NCBI GenBank assembly: GCA_015232465.1
Contig: JADFZO010000005.1
Coordinates: 1-64,000, forward strand
From: Desulfamplus sp.
Lineage (GTDB): Bacteria; Desulfobacterota; Desulfobacteria; Desulfobacterales; Desulfobacteraceae
Reading direction: 5' to 3'
DNA: 64,000 bases
Part shown: positions 1 through 8,330 of the stretch, piece after piece
Position numbering within the stretch: position 1 is the stretch's first letter
How the letters are laid out: each line of letters starts with the position of its first letter
The notes under the pieces: model-generated
Seen by the model: the letters and a program-made list of their open reading frames with translations, nothing else
The model's database searches: none
Told to the model about the DNA's origin: nothing
Program-made: the position numbers and the translations under genes

Positions 1-2
1 TT

Positions 3-74
3 TATAATAATGCAAATGAACTGAATCAACTTTCATTAGATTTAAAAAATTTGGTTCAGAAATTTCAAATTTAA
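3..74 (+). CDS. C-terminal tail of a probable methyl-accepting chemotaxis protein (partial)
   Basis: The window opens inside a reading frame that ends at TAA 72-74. The 23 visible residues end in NELNQLSLDLKNLVQKFQI. This resembles the last amphipathic helix of many chemoreceptors, where a heptad-like 'A.eL..ls..L..lv..Fki' pattern closes the signalling coiled coil. Only the tail is present, so the assignment rests on this pattern alone. It could be the end of another coiled-coil signalling protein. Confidence 0.45.
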   Translation, partial: YNNANELNQLSLDLKNLVQKFQI

Positions 75-119
75 ACATAGATATAGTTGAAGAGATATAA
101 CAATATTATGGAGATAAAA

Positions 120-1634
120 ATGACAAACAAAGTGCAAACAGCAATCACACCAACACGAGAAGATGACTATCCACAGTGGTATCAGGAGGTTGTTAAAGCC
201 TCAGAGATGGCGGAAAAATCTTCAGTAAGAGGCTGCATGGTTATAAGACCTTGGGGTTATACACTGTGGGAAAATATAGCATCTACTCTTGATGTAATGT
301 TTAAGGAGACAGGGGTTAAAAACGCATATTTTCCCCTATTTATTCCATTGAGCTATCTTGAAAAAGAGGCAGAGCATGTTGAGGGTTTTGCAAAAGAGTG
401 TGCAGTTGTAACTCATCATAAACTTGAAAAGGGGAAAGATGGAAAACTTGTTCCAGCAGGCGAGCTTGCTGAGCCTCTGATTGTGCGACCAACTTCAGAG
501 ACTATAATTGGTGAATCTATGTCAAGATGGGTCTCAAGCTATCGAGATTTGCCGATTCTTATCAATCAATGGGCAAATGTTGTTCGATGGGAGATGCGAA
601 CACGAATATTTTTAAGAACAAGCGAATTTTTGTGGCAGGAGGGGCACACGGCACACGCAACAGAGTCAGAGGCAAGAGAGCGAACCCTTATGATGCTTGA
701 TGTCTATACAAAATTTGTTGAAGAGTCTCTTGCAATGCCAGTTATAAGGGGTGCAAAAAGCGAATCTGAGAGATTTCCCGGGGCTGTGGATACTCTTTGC
801 ATTGAGGCAATGATGCAGGATAAAAAGGCTCTTCAAGCTGGAACTTCTCACTTTTTAGGGCAAAATTTTGCAAAAGGTTCAGACATAAGATTTCAAGATG
901 CAAACAAGCAAGAGCAGTTTGCCTGGACAACCTCGTGGGGAGTCTCAACAAGAATGATAGGCGGCATGATTATGACCCATGGAGACGATGATGGCGTTAT
1001 CATGCCCCCAAGAGTTGCCCCAGCTCATGTTGTGCTTTTGCCAATATTTAGAAATGATCAAGAAAAATCAGCAGTTATGGAATACACAAACTCACTTGCC
1101 AAAGAGTTGAAGCAGATTATTTATCATGATCGCAAGATTGTTGTTGAGGTTGATGATAGAGATACAGGCGGAGCAAGGGGGTGGGATTGGATCAAAAAGG
1201 GGATTCCAGTAAGGGCTGAGATTGGTCCAAAAGATATTGAAAATGGCTCTGTATTTGCGGGCAGACGTGATAGATCGCCAAAAGAGAAAAGGGCGATAAA
1301 ACGCTCTGAATTTGTAAATAGTATGGTATCTGTGCTTGATGAGATTCAGAGTACTCTATTTAATAGGGCATTGGAGTTCAGAACGGCAAACACAGTTGAT
1401 ATTGATGATAAAAAGGAGTTTTACGATTTTTATACTTCATCAAGTGAAACTCGTATTCATGGCGGATTTTGCATGGCTCACTGGTGCGGCTCAAGAGAGT
1501 GTGAAGCAAAGATAAAAGAGGATTTGTCTGTAACAATAAGATGTATCCCGTTTGATAGTAAAGATGAAAAGGGGCGTTGCATCTACTGCAGCAGTGATAG
1601 CCCCAAAAGGGTACTCTTTGCCAAAGCCTATTAA
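120..1634 (+). CDS. proS: Prolyl-tRNA synthetase, archaeal/eukaryal (type 3) form
   Basis: Charges tRNA-Pro with proline in the cytoplasm (class II aminoacyl-tRNA synthetase). The 504-residue length, the N-terminal TPTREDDYPQWYQEVV stretch and the absence of the bacterial editing insertion place it in the type 3 family. The C-terminal domain keeps the zinc cysteines as CGSREC and CIYC, and the protein ends in Tyr. In the Thermus-type enzyme the terminal Tyr carboxylate folds toward the active site (family knowledge). A longer frame begins at TTG 87, but ATG 120 has a GGAG Shine-Dalgarno sequence at 110-113 with 6-base spacing and gives the family N-terminus. It converges on murJ with a 5-base gap. 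Confidence 0.95.
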   Translation: MTNKVQTAITPTREDDYPQWYQEVVKASEMAEKSSVRGCMVIRPWGYTLWENIASTLDVMFKETGVKNAYFPLFIPLSYLEKEAEHVEGFAKECAVVTHHKLEKGKDGKLVPAGELAEPLIVRPTSETIIGESMSRWVSSYRDLPILINQWANVVRWEMRTRIFLRTSEFLWQEGHTAHATESEARERTLMMLDVYTKFVEESLAMPVIRGAKSESERFPGAVDTLCIEAMMQDKKALQAGTSHFLGQNFAKGSDIRFQDANKQEQFAWTTSWGVSTRMIGGMIMTHGDDDGVIMPPRVAPAHVVLLPIFRNDQEKSAVMEYTNSLAKELKQIIYHDRKIVVEVDDRDTGGARGWDWIKKGIPVRAEIGPKDIENGSVFAGRRDRSPKEKRAIKRSEFVNSMVSVLDEIQSTLFNRALEFRTANTVDIDDKKEFYDFYTSSSETRIHGGFCMAHWCGSRECEAKIKEDLSVTIRCIPFDSKDEKGRCIYCSSDSPKRVLFAKAY

Positions 1635-1639
1635 ACTTT

Positions 1640-3241
1640 TTAAAATAGCCTTTTAACACGGCTAAATATTTTGTTTGTAAAAACGGTTATCTCTTTAATT
1701 TTAAAAATAGTGCCAGATAAAATAAAAAGCACAATAAACAAAAAAGCGATAACCGTTGATACAATCAATGATTGATAAATTGGTGTTACACCACCCAAAA
1801 TAGATTTTAGCTCTAATGTAATTTTCCACAATATTAGACCAATACCGCAACTTAAAGCTATAACTTTTACCATAAATAGATAGACTGAGCCAGCACCTAT
1901 ATTGCCTGATTTTTTGTTCCAAAGGGTAAATAGAAGACCGCTATTTATAAATGCTGATAAAGATAGTGCAATAGCAACCCCTTGTGCACCTATCCATCTC
2001 ATTAGAATAAAAAAGAGCGGAATAGAGCCAATTGTAGCAGCAGTGCTAAAAATGGCGGGAAACCATGTGTTTTGTGTAGCATAATATCCTCTGACTACAA
2101 CTGTTTGGGCTGCAAATGCAAATGTGCCAGCCATTATAAATGGAAGGATTTGCGATGTTATGCGGGTGGAATTTGGATCAAATCGTCCTCGCTCAAATAG
2201 AAGAAAAATTATCTCATACCTTAGCACCATAAATAGAACAGAGATGGGTATTACAAGCAGAAGATATTTGAGTGTTGTATTAAGAAGCTCATTTAGCTCA
2301 TCAATTTTTCCAAGTGATGCAAGATTTGCCATAAATGGGTATGATGCAACTCCAACAGCTTGTCCAAAAATTCCAACAAGGATAAACATCACCCTAAGGG
2401 CATAATTTAGTGCAGCAATGGTTCCGTTAGGCAAGTATGAACCGAAATATTTTAAGAATATTTCGGTTGAAAAGGTCATACTAACACCTACAATAAGGGG
2501 AACTGTTACAACTATGTATTTAACAAACTCAGGGTGTTTTAGGTTTACAATAAAAGAGATTTTCATTCCAACACGCTTTGCCCCAAAATATTGGAGTGCA
2601 AAATTTCCAACAAAAGCTCCGAGCAAAACACCCCACGCAAACCCCTCCATGCCAGTTGAGTTTTGGGTCTCTTGATTCAAAACTAAACCTATCAAGCCGC
2701 CAACAATTATTCCGAGATTGTATAAAAGAGGAGCAAGGGCAGGGATAAAAAATCTTTCTTTTGTAAATTGAACTGCCATAAACATTCCGCCTGCAAAGAA
2801 AAATAGTTGTGCTGGCATGATTATTCTTGTCATCTTTACTGCACTATCAAAAAGGGCTGGCTCTTTAAATCCTGGTGCAAAAAATCTTACAAGTTGAGGG
2901 GAGTAGTAGAAGGCTATGGCTATAAATATGATAAGAGCTATTGAGAAGGTATTAAAAATGGTTGAAAATACACGCCACCCCTCACCTTCGTCATCTTTTG
3001 CAAGGTACGATGAAAATATTGGAATAAAGGTTACAGATAAAAATCCGCTTGCAACAACATGGTTTAAAATCTCAGGAATTATAAAAGCTATCTGATAGGC
3101 ATCAACCTCTCCAGCAGCTCCGCCTGCAAATGCAATTGTCATCTCCCGTACAAGACCAATAACACGGCTTGAAAATACAGATAGAATCATTATAAAAGAT
3201 GCTATCCCAACTTTTTTTAGTGTAGAGCTGTTTTGTCTCAT
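1640..3241 (-). CDS. murJ: Lipid II flippase MurJ (MviN family)
   Basis: Integral inner-membrane protein of 533 residues with about 14 predicted hydrophobic segments, of the MOP exporter superfamily. It moves lipid-linked peptidoglycan precursor across the membrane. The N-terminus shows the family pattern SRVIGLVREM followed by DAYQIAFIIPEIL, with the early Arg/Glu residues lining the MurJ cavity. The central FGQAVGVASYPFMANLA stretch is also typical. It is a single-gene leftward unit converging on proS, and the 244-base gap upstream separates it from a divergent small gene. MurJ versus a related polysaccharide flippase is decided by length and N-terminal motif. Confidence 0.93.
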   Translation of the reverse strand: MRQNSSTLKKVGIASFIMILSVFSSRVIGLVREMTIAFAGGAAGEVDAYQIAFIIPEILNHVVASGFLSVTFIPIFSSYLAKDDEGEGWRVFSTIFNTFSIALIIFIAIAFYYSPQLVRFFAPGFKEPALFDSAVKMTRIIMPAQLFFFAGGMFMAVQFTKERFFIPALAPLLYNLGIIVGGLIGLVLNQETQNSTGMEGFAWGVLLGAFVGNFALQYFGAKRVGMKISFIVNLKHPEFVKYIVVTVPLIVGVSMTFSTEIFLKYFGSYLPNGTIAALNYALRVMFILVGIFGQAVGVASYPFMANLASLGKIDELNELLNTTLKYLLLVIPISVLFMVLRYEIIFLLFERGRFDPNSTRITSQILPFIMAGTFAFAAQTVVVRGYYATQNTWFPAIFSTAATIGSIPLFFILMRWIGAQGVAIALSLSAFINSGLLFTLWNKKSGNIGAGSVYLFMVKVIALSCGIGLILWKITLELKSILGGVTPIYQSLIVSTVIAFLFIVLFILSGTIFKIKEITVFTNKIFSRVKRLF

Positions 3242-3394
3242 ATTATTTAAAATCTATTTTTTTAAAAGTATATCAAAATTTTATGGTTTAGCCTCAATAG
3301 CTCAAACCGTGTCATTAAATCAAATTAAAAATAAGTTTTAAAATTAGGGTTATGTTAGCCGATATAAAGTAAAAGGGTGGCTTGTGAAAAATAT

Positions 3395-3426
3395 TTGACT
3401 TATTACAGACTGACAGAATATATATT
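3395..3426 (+). promoter_or_regulatory. Possible sigma70 promoter for the 3486 gene
   Basis: TTGACT at 3395-3400 is followed after 18 bases by TATATA (3419-3424), about 60 bases ahead of the small membrane protein gene. The rest of the 3242-3485 gap is AT-rich, with only a weak bulged hairpin near 3285-3308. The -10 match is moderate, so this is tentative. Confidence 0.35.
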
Positions 3427-3485
3427 ATGAGATTTCAATGGGATATTAATCTTAATATATTAAATAGTTCGGAGATATTTAAATT

Positions 3486-3770
3486 ATGGGTATGAATAGT
3501 GTTATGATAAATGGGCTTTTAATCTGTGCTGGTGGAGGTTTTGTGCTTGTTTTTCAGTGGATCGCCTCTTTAATGGGAAGAAGTGAGTGGACAAGTTTTC
3601 TTCTTGCTGACTTTGGACACGATACATGGGTCTCACTTTTAGATAAGCTGCCCACAGGCTTTATGCAAAACGGTTTTGACTACCTTGTGTTTGAGTTGCC
3701 TTTGTGGATTTTTTTAGCGGGACTTGGCGGTTTAGTAACAGTTATAGGCTCGTTTATGGAAAAAAAATAA
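3486..3770 (+). CDS. Small membrane protein of unknown function
   Basis: A 94-residue protein with two hydrophobic segments, roughly residues 5-27 and 70-90. The second ends in GLGGLVTVIGSFMEKK, so a short basic tail probably faces the cytoplasm. GGAG at 3471-3474 lies 11 bases ahead of ATG 3486; an internal ATG at 3492 is an alternative start. I do not recognise the family. It lies ahead of a UPF0306-type gene and a DUF5610-like gene on the same strand, and may share a transcript with them. Confidence 0.6.
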   Translation: MGMNSVMINGLLICAGGGFVLVFQWIASLMGRSEWTSFLLADFGHDTWVSLLDKLPTGFMQNGFDYLVFELPLWIFLAGLGGLVTVIGSFMEKK

Positions 3771-3832
3771 AAAAGAGAATAAAAAAAATAACAGTGCACA
3801 ATAAAGGTCTAAAAAGTGGGGTATTTAAAGTG

Positions 3833-4324
3833 ATGCAGTGTGAGCAAAATTGTTTACCTTCTGATCTTGCACAACTGCTTGATAATCTAAAAGTTATGAC
3901 TATTGCTACACCTTGGGAAAATGGCGTGTGGTCTGCTCCTCTCTATTATTTATATAAAAATAGAGCTTTTTGGTTCTTCTCATCTCCTGATTCTCGACAC
4001 ATTACTGGGGCTAAGTTATCTTCTGATATGGCTGTTGCAGCTTCAATTTTTATGGACGATCCAAATTTTAGCAATATCAAAGGAGTGCAGATGAGGGGTA
4101 AAATTGAGCTCACAGCTAATATTGATAAAATAGATGTTTTATCGGCAGTTTCATCTTATATAAAAAAATTTTCAATCCCTTTTAATGGCTCAAACATGGT
4201 TGAGGCTCTATCGTTTATCAGCCAAAAGTATAGAGCCAAGTTTTACAGATTTATACCAACAGAGGTTATATACATGGATAATACCATTGCGATTGGTTTT
4301 AAACAGAGAGTTTTTAATATTTAA
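3833..4324 (+). CDS. UPF0306/YhbP-like split beta-barrel protein (pyridoxamine-phosphate oxidase fold)
   Basis: A 163-residue protein. The order MTIATPWENGVWSAPLYYLY, FWFFSSPDSRHITG, VAASI, IKGVQMRGKIE and a terminal YMDNTIAIGFK matches the E. coli YhbP/UPF0306 family. That family has the split beta-barrel fold of FMN-binding pyridoxamine-phosphate oxidases; its biochemical role is unknown. The open frame extends upstream to 3704, overlapping the preceding gene, but the residues before 3833 are lysine-rich and unlike the family. GTG 3830 is also possible, with GGGG at 3818-3821 as ribosome-binding site. Flavin or substrate identity cannot be read from the sequence. Confidence 0.7.
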   Translation: MQCEQNCLPSDLAQLLDNLKVMTIATPWENGVWSAPLYYLYKNRAFWFFSSPDSRHITGAKLSSDMAVAASIFMDDPNFSNIKGVQMRGKIELTANIDKIDVLSAVSSYIKKFSIPFNGSNMVEALSFISQKYRAKFYRFIPTEVIYMDNTIAIGFKQRVFNI

Positions 4325-4345
4325 GGGGAAATATAGGAGGGTAAC

Positions 4346-4888
4346 ATGGATAGTGGAAATATTAATAGGGTATCAGCAAATTTGAGCTACGATATAAAGC
4401 AGTTCTCTGGCTCTATCAAAAGTGCTTACTCAAACAGCGAAAACAGTGGCAAAGTTGAAAAAGACATGGAGTTTAATGTGATGATGAGCAGCTTTAAGGT
4501 TGATGTCTCATCTAACACATACGAAAATATCAATAATCAAGGTGAAATATTGGAGAGATTAGGAATTGGAACTGCACCTAAAACTTCAGGTTCATCTAAC
4601 TTTTCGCCAAAGATAGAAAATTCAAATGACCTTTTTGGTGAAGATGGCTATTGGGGGGTCAACAAGACCGCTGGTCGTATCAGCGATTTTGTCCTAAGCG
4701 GTGCTGGAGATGACATTGAAAAACTAAAAGCTGGTAGAGAGGGAATTCAAAGAGGGTTAAAAGATGCAGAAAAAGTTTGGGGAGGCAGAATGCCAGATAT
4801 AGCCTACAATACTATTGATGCATCGTTAAAAGCTATTGATGAGAAGATAAAAGAGCTTGGTGGAAATGTGGTTGATATTAAAGCATGA
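4346..4888 (+). CDS. DUF5610-like hypothetical protein
   Basis: A 180-residue soluble protein. The first ~90 residues are polar and low in structure. The second half carries the conserved block FGEDGYWGVNKTAGRISDFV followed by a helical region with KAGREGIQRGLKDAEKVWGGRMPDIAYNT. A similar block (Y/FGEDGYWGV..TA.RI.DF ... GFK.AE...GG.LPEIS) is seen in proteobacterial proteins grouped as DUF5610. I am matching that from memory. No catalytic residues are apparent. AGGAGG at 4336-4341 supports ATG 4346. It is followed by an unusual nested inverted repeat and a promoter. Confidence 0.55.
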   Translation: MDSGNINRVSANLSYDIKQFSGSIKSAYSNSENSGKVEKDMEFNVMMSSFKVDVSSNTYENINNQGEILERLGIGTAPKTSGSSNFSPKIENSNDLFGEDGYWGVNKTAGRISDFVLSGAGDDIEKLKAGREGIQRGLKDAEKVWGGRMPDIAYNTIDASLKAIDEKIKELGGNVVDIKA

Positions 4889-4918
4889 TAGCCATCTAAT
4901 ATCTTTATTTGGCACATA

Positions 4919-4948
4919 TTGACAAATAATCAGTGGATATTGTATAAA
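4919..4948 (+). promoter_or_regulatory. Probable sigma70 promoter for the HDOD/adenylate cyclase pair
   Basis: TTGACA at 4919-4924, an 18-base spacer, then TATAAA at 4943-4948. The -35 box is a perfect match. The next rightward gene starts at 5082, giving a leader of about 125 bases. The left arm of a long inverted repeat (4931-4942) falls inside the promoter spacer. Confidence 0.55.
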
Positions 4949-5066
4949 ATGACTGTTTAAATAAAAAAAAATGTATTTCATGTTGCCTAAATATTTTGAC
5001 TGTGGTATAAAATTTAGGCATAGCTTTAAAGATAGTCTATTGGTATTAACAATCCAATATCCACTG
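4931..5066. repeat. Nested inverted repeat (three co-centred stems) between 4888 and 5082
   Basis: Outer arms CAGTGGATATTG (4931-4942) and CAATATCCACTG (5055-5066) are perfect 12-bp complements. Inside them, GACTGTTT (4951-4958) pairs with AAGATAGTC around 5030-5037 (8 pairs, two of them G-U). Inside that, TGCCTAAAT (4984-4992) pairs perfectly with ATTTAGGCA (5012-5020). It could be a structured RNA leader, a regulatory DNA palindrome or a small mobile-element remnant. No known riboswitch consensus is recognised. Confidence 0.6.
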
Positions 5067-5081
5067 GAACTTAAAAAAAAC

Positions 5082-6971
5082 ATGATTGATACTTTTTACA
5101 GAATCGTCTTGAAAAAATGTGGCAAAAAAGAGAATCTTAAAGCACTATCCCGTTTTATTGTTAAAGAGTTTAACCTTTCTGATGAAAATGCTGATTTTAT
5201 AGTCCACAATCCTCCTGCAATATTAGGAGATATGAACAATCAAGATAATGCTGAGCTTGCTCTTAAACATCTTGATGTGCTTGATGCAGATTGTGTTATC
5301 AGCACCATTATTAAAGATAAACGGCTTCCATTTAGCATTAAACAGAAGCAGTTAAAGTGGATATCTAAGGAGTTTAGTAAAACTCTTAGGGCTTGTGTTG
5401 AGACTACCCTCTTTTATGTTACGGTTGAACCAGCTAAGGCTGATATGTATCTTCCCTCTCTTATTGGCAAAAAAGATGAACTGGAAGATACCTTTAGATA
5501 TAGCGACTCTCTCTTTGTGATTGATGATAGCTCTTTTATTCTTCTTGGTTTTGCAAGCGATAGAGATGGCTCTGATGTTGTCTTTGATAAGATTGTCAAC
5601 TTCATAGAGAACAACATACACAAAGATACTATCGTCTATATTGGTATGGCAATAATACCAGAAGATGGCAAATCTTTTTATGATCTAATCGCTGTTGCTA
5701 AAAAGAACCTCTTTTCATTCAAAAAAGATGTTACTGGTTTTCCTCAAAAAATTGAGGTTGTGCAGCAAGATAATTCAGAGTCTCGTAAAAAAGATGTATC
5801 TTTATCTGATATTCAGGTTTTTACGCTCTGTTTTAACAAGGCTCGTGGAAAATTTTACAACGATCTTACCGCTCTTCCGCCTGATGTTTTGTGGGGAGCT
5901 TTAAGCAGAATCCCTATCTCAGATCAGAAAAAATTTTTTCTAAAACTCCCCCATGACTCCCATTTGACCCCATTTTTAGCTGAAAAGATAAAGACTCAAT
6001 CTGAATATGCTGATGTTGAGACTGCTCGCAAAAAAGTTCGCAGAGTTATAAGCGAGATGCAGCTTGTAGAGAACCTAAAGGAGCGAAGTTTAAACCAAAA
6101 GCATATAGTTGCTAATCTTAAACATGTTGATTCAATGTTTAACATACCAGATGTTGCTTTGCAGGTTTATAAAGTGGCATCTGATCCTGAGTCTGATATT
6201 GATGATATAGTATCAAATATTATGATTGACCCATCATTGAGCATGAAGATACTCAAAATCGTCAACTCCCCATTTTATAGGCGTGCGGGTCAGATGAACT
6301 CAATCAAAGATGCTGTTCTGATTCTTGGAAGAGATGAGATTGTAAATATGGCTTTTGGGCTATCTCTTTCAAAATCATTTTTAGATGCTGATCTAAAAGG
6401 TCTTATTGATCCTCTAACTCTTTGGAAACACTCAATGGAGACTGCATTTATATCAAGATACCTGTGCGAGTCTATTCCAGAGTTTAAAAATTTTGGAGCA
6501 TTTACTGCTGGTCTTTTGCACGATGTTGGTAAAGTCTATCTGATAGAGAACTTTTCAGAGCTTTATGGGTTGGTACTTAATAGGGCAGAGGAGCATGAGA
6601 TATTAACAGGCTCTATTGAGCAAGAGCTGCTCGGCATGGATCATGGCGGGATTGGACGCATGATAGGGGAGCATTGGAATCTTCCAGCCCCGCTTGTTCA
6701 AGCAATTGGTTTTCACCACCAACCATCAGGTGCTCCAGATTACTCTACATTTGCCGCAATAGTAGGTTTTGCCGACTACTTAGTCAATATGGCTTCAGTG
6801 GCACAAGAGATAAGAAACGCAAGGCTCAAACAGCTATTTAAAGTTGATCACATGATTATGATGAAAAAGCTATTTAGCGATTTTGGCTCTAAATTTATTG
6901 AAAGTGCATTTGAAGAGACACTAAAACTTCTTGATGAGAGTGTTGCAACTCTTAAAAACATTGGGTTATAG
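5082..6971 (+). CDS. HDOD-domain signalling protein with degenerate GGDEF-like N-terminal region
   Basis: A protein of about 629 residues. The HDOD domain (roughly residues 345-550) has FNIPDVALQVYKVASDP, IMIDPSLSMKILKIVNSPFY, AGLLHDVGKVYLIE near 480 and a GIGRMIGEHWNLP stretch. HDOD proteins are regulatory adaptors in bacterial signalling. Around residues 135-210, DSLFVIDDSSF ... SDRDGSDVVFDKI ... GMAIIPEDGKSFYDLIAVAKKNLFSFKK resembles the second half of a GGDEF domain with the signature replaced by DDSSF. I infer a catalytically dead GGDEF domain. The frame is open from 4971, but that extension would be encoded by the inverted repeat; ATG 5082 with GGAA upstream is preferred. The cyclase gene follows within 35 bases. 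Confidence 0.8.
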   Translation: MIDTFYRIVLKKCGKKENLKALSRFIVKEFNLSDENADFIVHNPPAILGDMNNQDNAELALKHLDVLDADCVISTIIKDKRLPFSIKQKQLKWISKEFSKTLRACVETTLFYVTVEPAKADMYLPSLIGKKDELEDTFRYSDSLFVIDDSSFILLGFASDRDGSDVVFDKIVNFIENNIHKDTIVYIGMAIIPEDGKSFYDLIAVAKKNLFSFKKDVTGFPQKIEVVQQDNSESRKKDVSLSDIQVFTLCFNKARGKFYNDLTALPPDVLWGALSRIPISDQKKFFLKLPHDSHLTPFLAEKIKTQSEYADVETARKKVRRVISEMQLVENLKERSLNQKHIVANLKHVDSMFNIPDVALQVYKVASDPESDIDDIVSNIMIDPSLSMKILKIVNSPFYRRAGQMNSIKDAVLILGRDEIVNMAFGLSLSKSFLDADLKGLIDPLTLWKHSMETAFISRYLCESIPEFKNFGAFTAGLLHDVGKVYLIENFSELYGLVLNRAEEHEILTGSIEQELLGMDHGGIGRMIGEHWNLPAPLVQAIGFHHQPSGAPDYSTFAAIVGFADYLVNMASVAQEIRNARLKQLFKVDHMIMMKKLFSDFGSKFIESAFEETLKLLDESVATLKNIGL

Positions 6972-7004
6972 TAATTTTAAAAAAAGGAGATGTTAAGCAA
7001 ATTT

Positions 7005-8315
7005 ATGAATGACAAAATTATAACTGTGGCTCAGTTTGAGTTATTTAGAAAAAATTACCTCTCCCTACAGACTCGATATGAAGATAAGATAGGCGAACTC
7101 TCCATCATAAAAGAGATGAACTCTACCATGCAGCAGATTGATCATCTTGATCAAGATGTTATATGGATACGCCATTTAGAGTGTATTAAAAAGTATAAGA
7201 ATCTCTCTGCTGCTGTGCTCTATTTCTCTAAAGACAATGCAATTAAGCGGGATCACTTTTTCTACACAGATTTTGAAGATCCTTTTGACTGCAACTCATT
7301 TAAAAATATCCCTTTTTTTAAAACAATACTGTCTGAAAAGACAACACAAGTTCTTGAATCTATTGACGATCCGCAGCTTTTTAGCGATTTTAACTACTCG
7401 TTTTATGGACAACCCATCTTATCAGGAGGTAAAGTTACCGCTATTCTTATGCTATTTTCAAGAGATGTGCGGGCATTTGAAAAATCAAATCACTTTTTTT
7501 ACTCAATTGTTTGCGAAAATCTCCATAACCACATGCTATTTTTAAGGCTCTATTATGGAAAATTAGATGAAGAGAAGCAGATGATTCAGTTGAGCCGCTT
7601 TTTCTCAAAAAATGTGATTGCAGAGATATTTAAAAAAGGGAAATTAAAATTGGGTGGGGAGAAAAAGAGTGTTGCAGTTATGTTTGTGGATTTAAAGGGT
7701 TTTACAACTCTATCTGAAGGTATGGATCCAGAAGATGTTGTAATACTGTTAAACCGCTTTTTTTCATACATGATCCCAATCATATTTAGATACAAAGGGA
7801 CATTGGATAAACTTATTGGCGATGGAATTATGGCTGTTTTTGGTAGCCCCATTGATGATCCTGACAGTTGTCTTAATGCTGTTAGAACAGCTCTTGAGAT
7901 GTTTACAGTCTTAAATACACTGAACAGAGACCTTCTTCAACACAAGATGGCTGATACTGAAAGCAAGATTGAGATGGGCATAGGCGGTGGTATTGAGATG
8001 AGAAGAAGTATTGAGATAAAAAATGGTCTTGCAATGAGCGTTGGGATAAATTATGGGGAGCTGGTTGCGGGATTCATGGGGTCAGAGCAGCATCTTAACT
8101 ACACAGTTGTTGGCGATGTGGTAAATTCTGCCCAGAGGATTCAATCTCTTGCTGGAAGAAATGAGATTTTTTTATCAGGCAGTGTCTATAACGAGATTGT
8201 TGAACATCTTGAATCTCTTGATAATCTTGCAGATGTTACACGTTTAGAGGATGTCAAGTTAAAGGGCAAAGAGAAGATGATCTCAATTTATAGGTTAAAT
8301 CCACAGGTTCAATGA
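7005..8315 (+). CDS. Class III adenylate cyclase with N-terminal GAF-like sensor
   Basis: About 436 residues. The N-terminal half (to ~185) looks like a GAF-type sensor domain. The C-terminal half is a class III nucleotide cyclase: VAVMFVDLKGFTTLSEG supplies the first metal Asp, TLDKLIGDGIMAVFG supplies the second Asp and a base-specifying Lys, and YTVVGDVVNSAQRI supplies Thr plus the transition-state Asn and Arg. Lys with Thr/Asp is the adenylate-specific combination, so cAMP is the expected product (family knowledge). Start choice is uncertain: ATG 6990 directly abuts a GGAG at 6986-6989, while ATG 7005 lies 15 bases away. It probably shares a transcript with the HDOD gene and may transmit its signal. 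Confidence 0.85.
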   Translation: MNDKIITVAQFELFRKNYLSLQTRYEDKIGELSIIKEMNSTMQQIDHLDQDVIWIRHLECIKKYKNLSAAVLYFSKDNAIKRDHFFYTDFEDPFDCNSFKNIPFFKTILSEKTTQVLESIDDPQLFSDFNYSFYGQPILSGGKVTAILMLFSRDVRAFEKSNHFFYSIVCENLHNHMLFLRLYYGKLDEEKQMIQLSRFFSKNVIAEIFKKGKLKLGGEKKSVAVMFVDLKGFTTLSEGMDPEDVVILLNRFFSYMIPIIFRYKGTLDKLIGDGIMAVFGSPIDDPDSCLNAVRTALEMFTVLNTLNRDLLQHKMADTESKIEMGIGGGIEMRRSIEIKNGLAMSVGINYGELVAGFMGSEQHLNYTVVGDVVNSAQRIQSLAGRNEIFLSGSVYNEIVEHLESLDNLADVTRLEDVKLKGKEKMISIYRLNPQVQ

Positions 8316-8330
8316 CCCCCCATTAGGTTG

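Noticed and set aside
4971-5081. N-terminal extension of the HDOD protein in the longer open frame
   Set aside because: These 37 codons run through the nested inverted repeat and lack a ribosome-binding site. ATG 5082 begins a family-like sequence.
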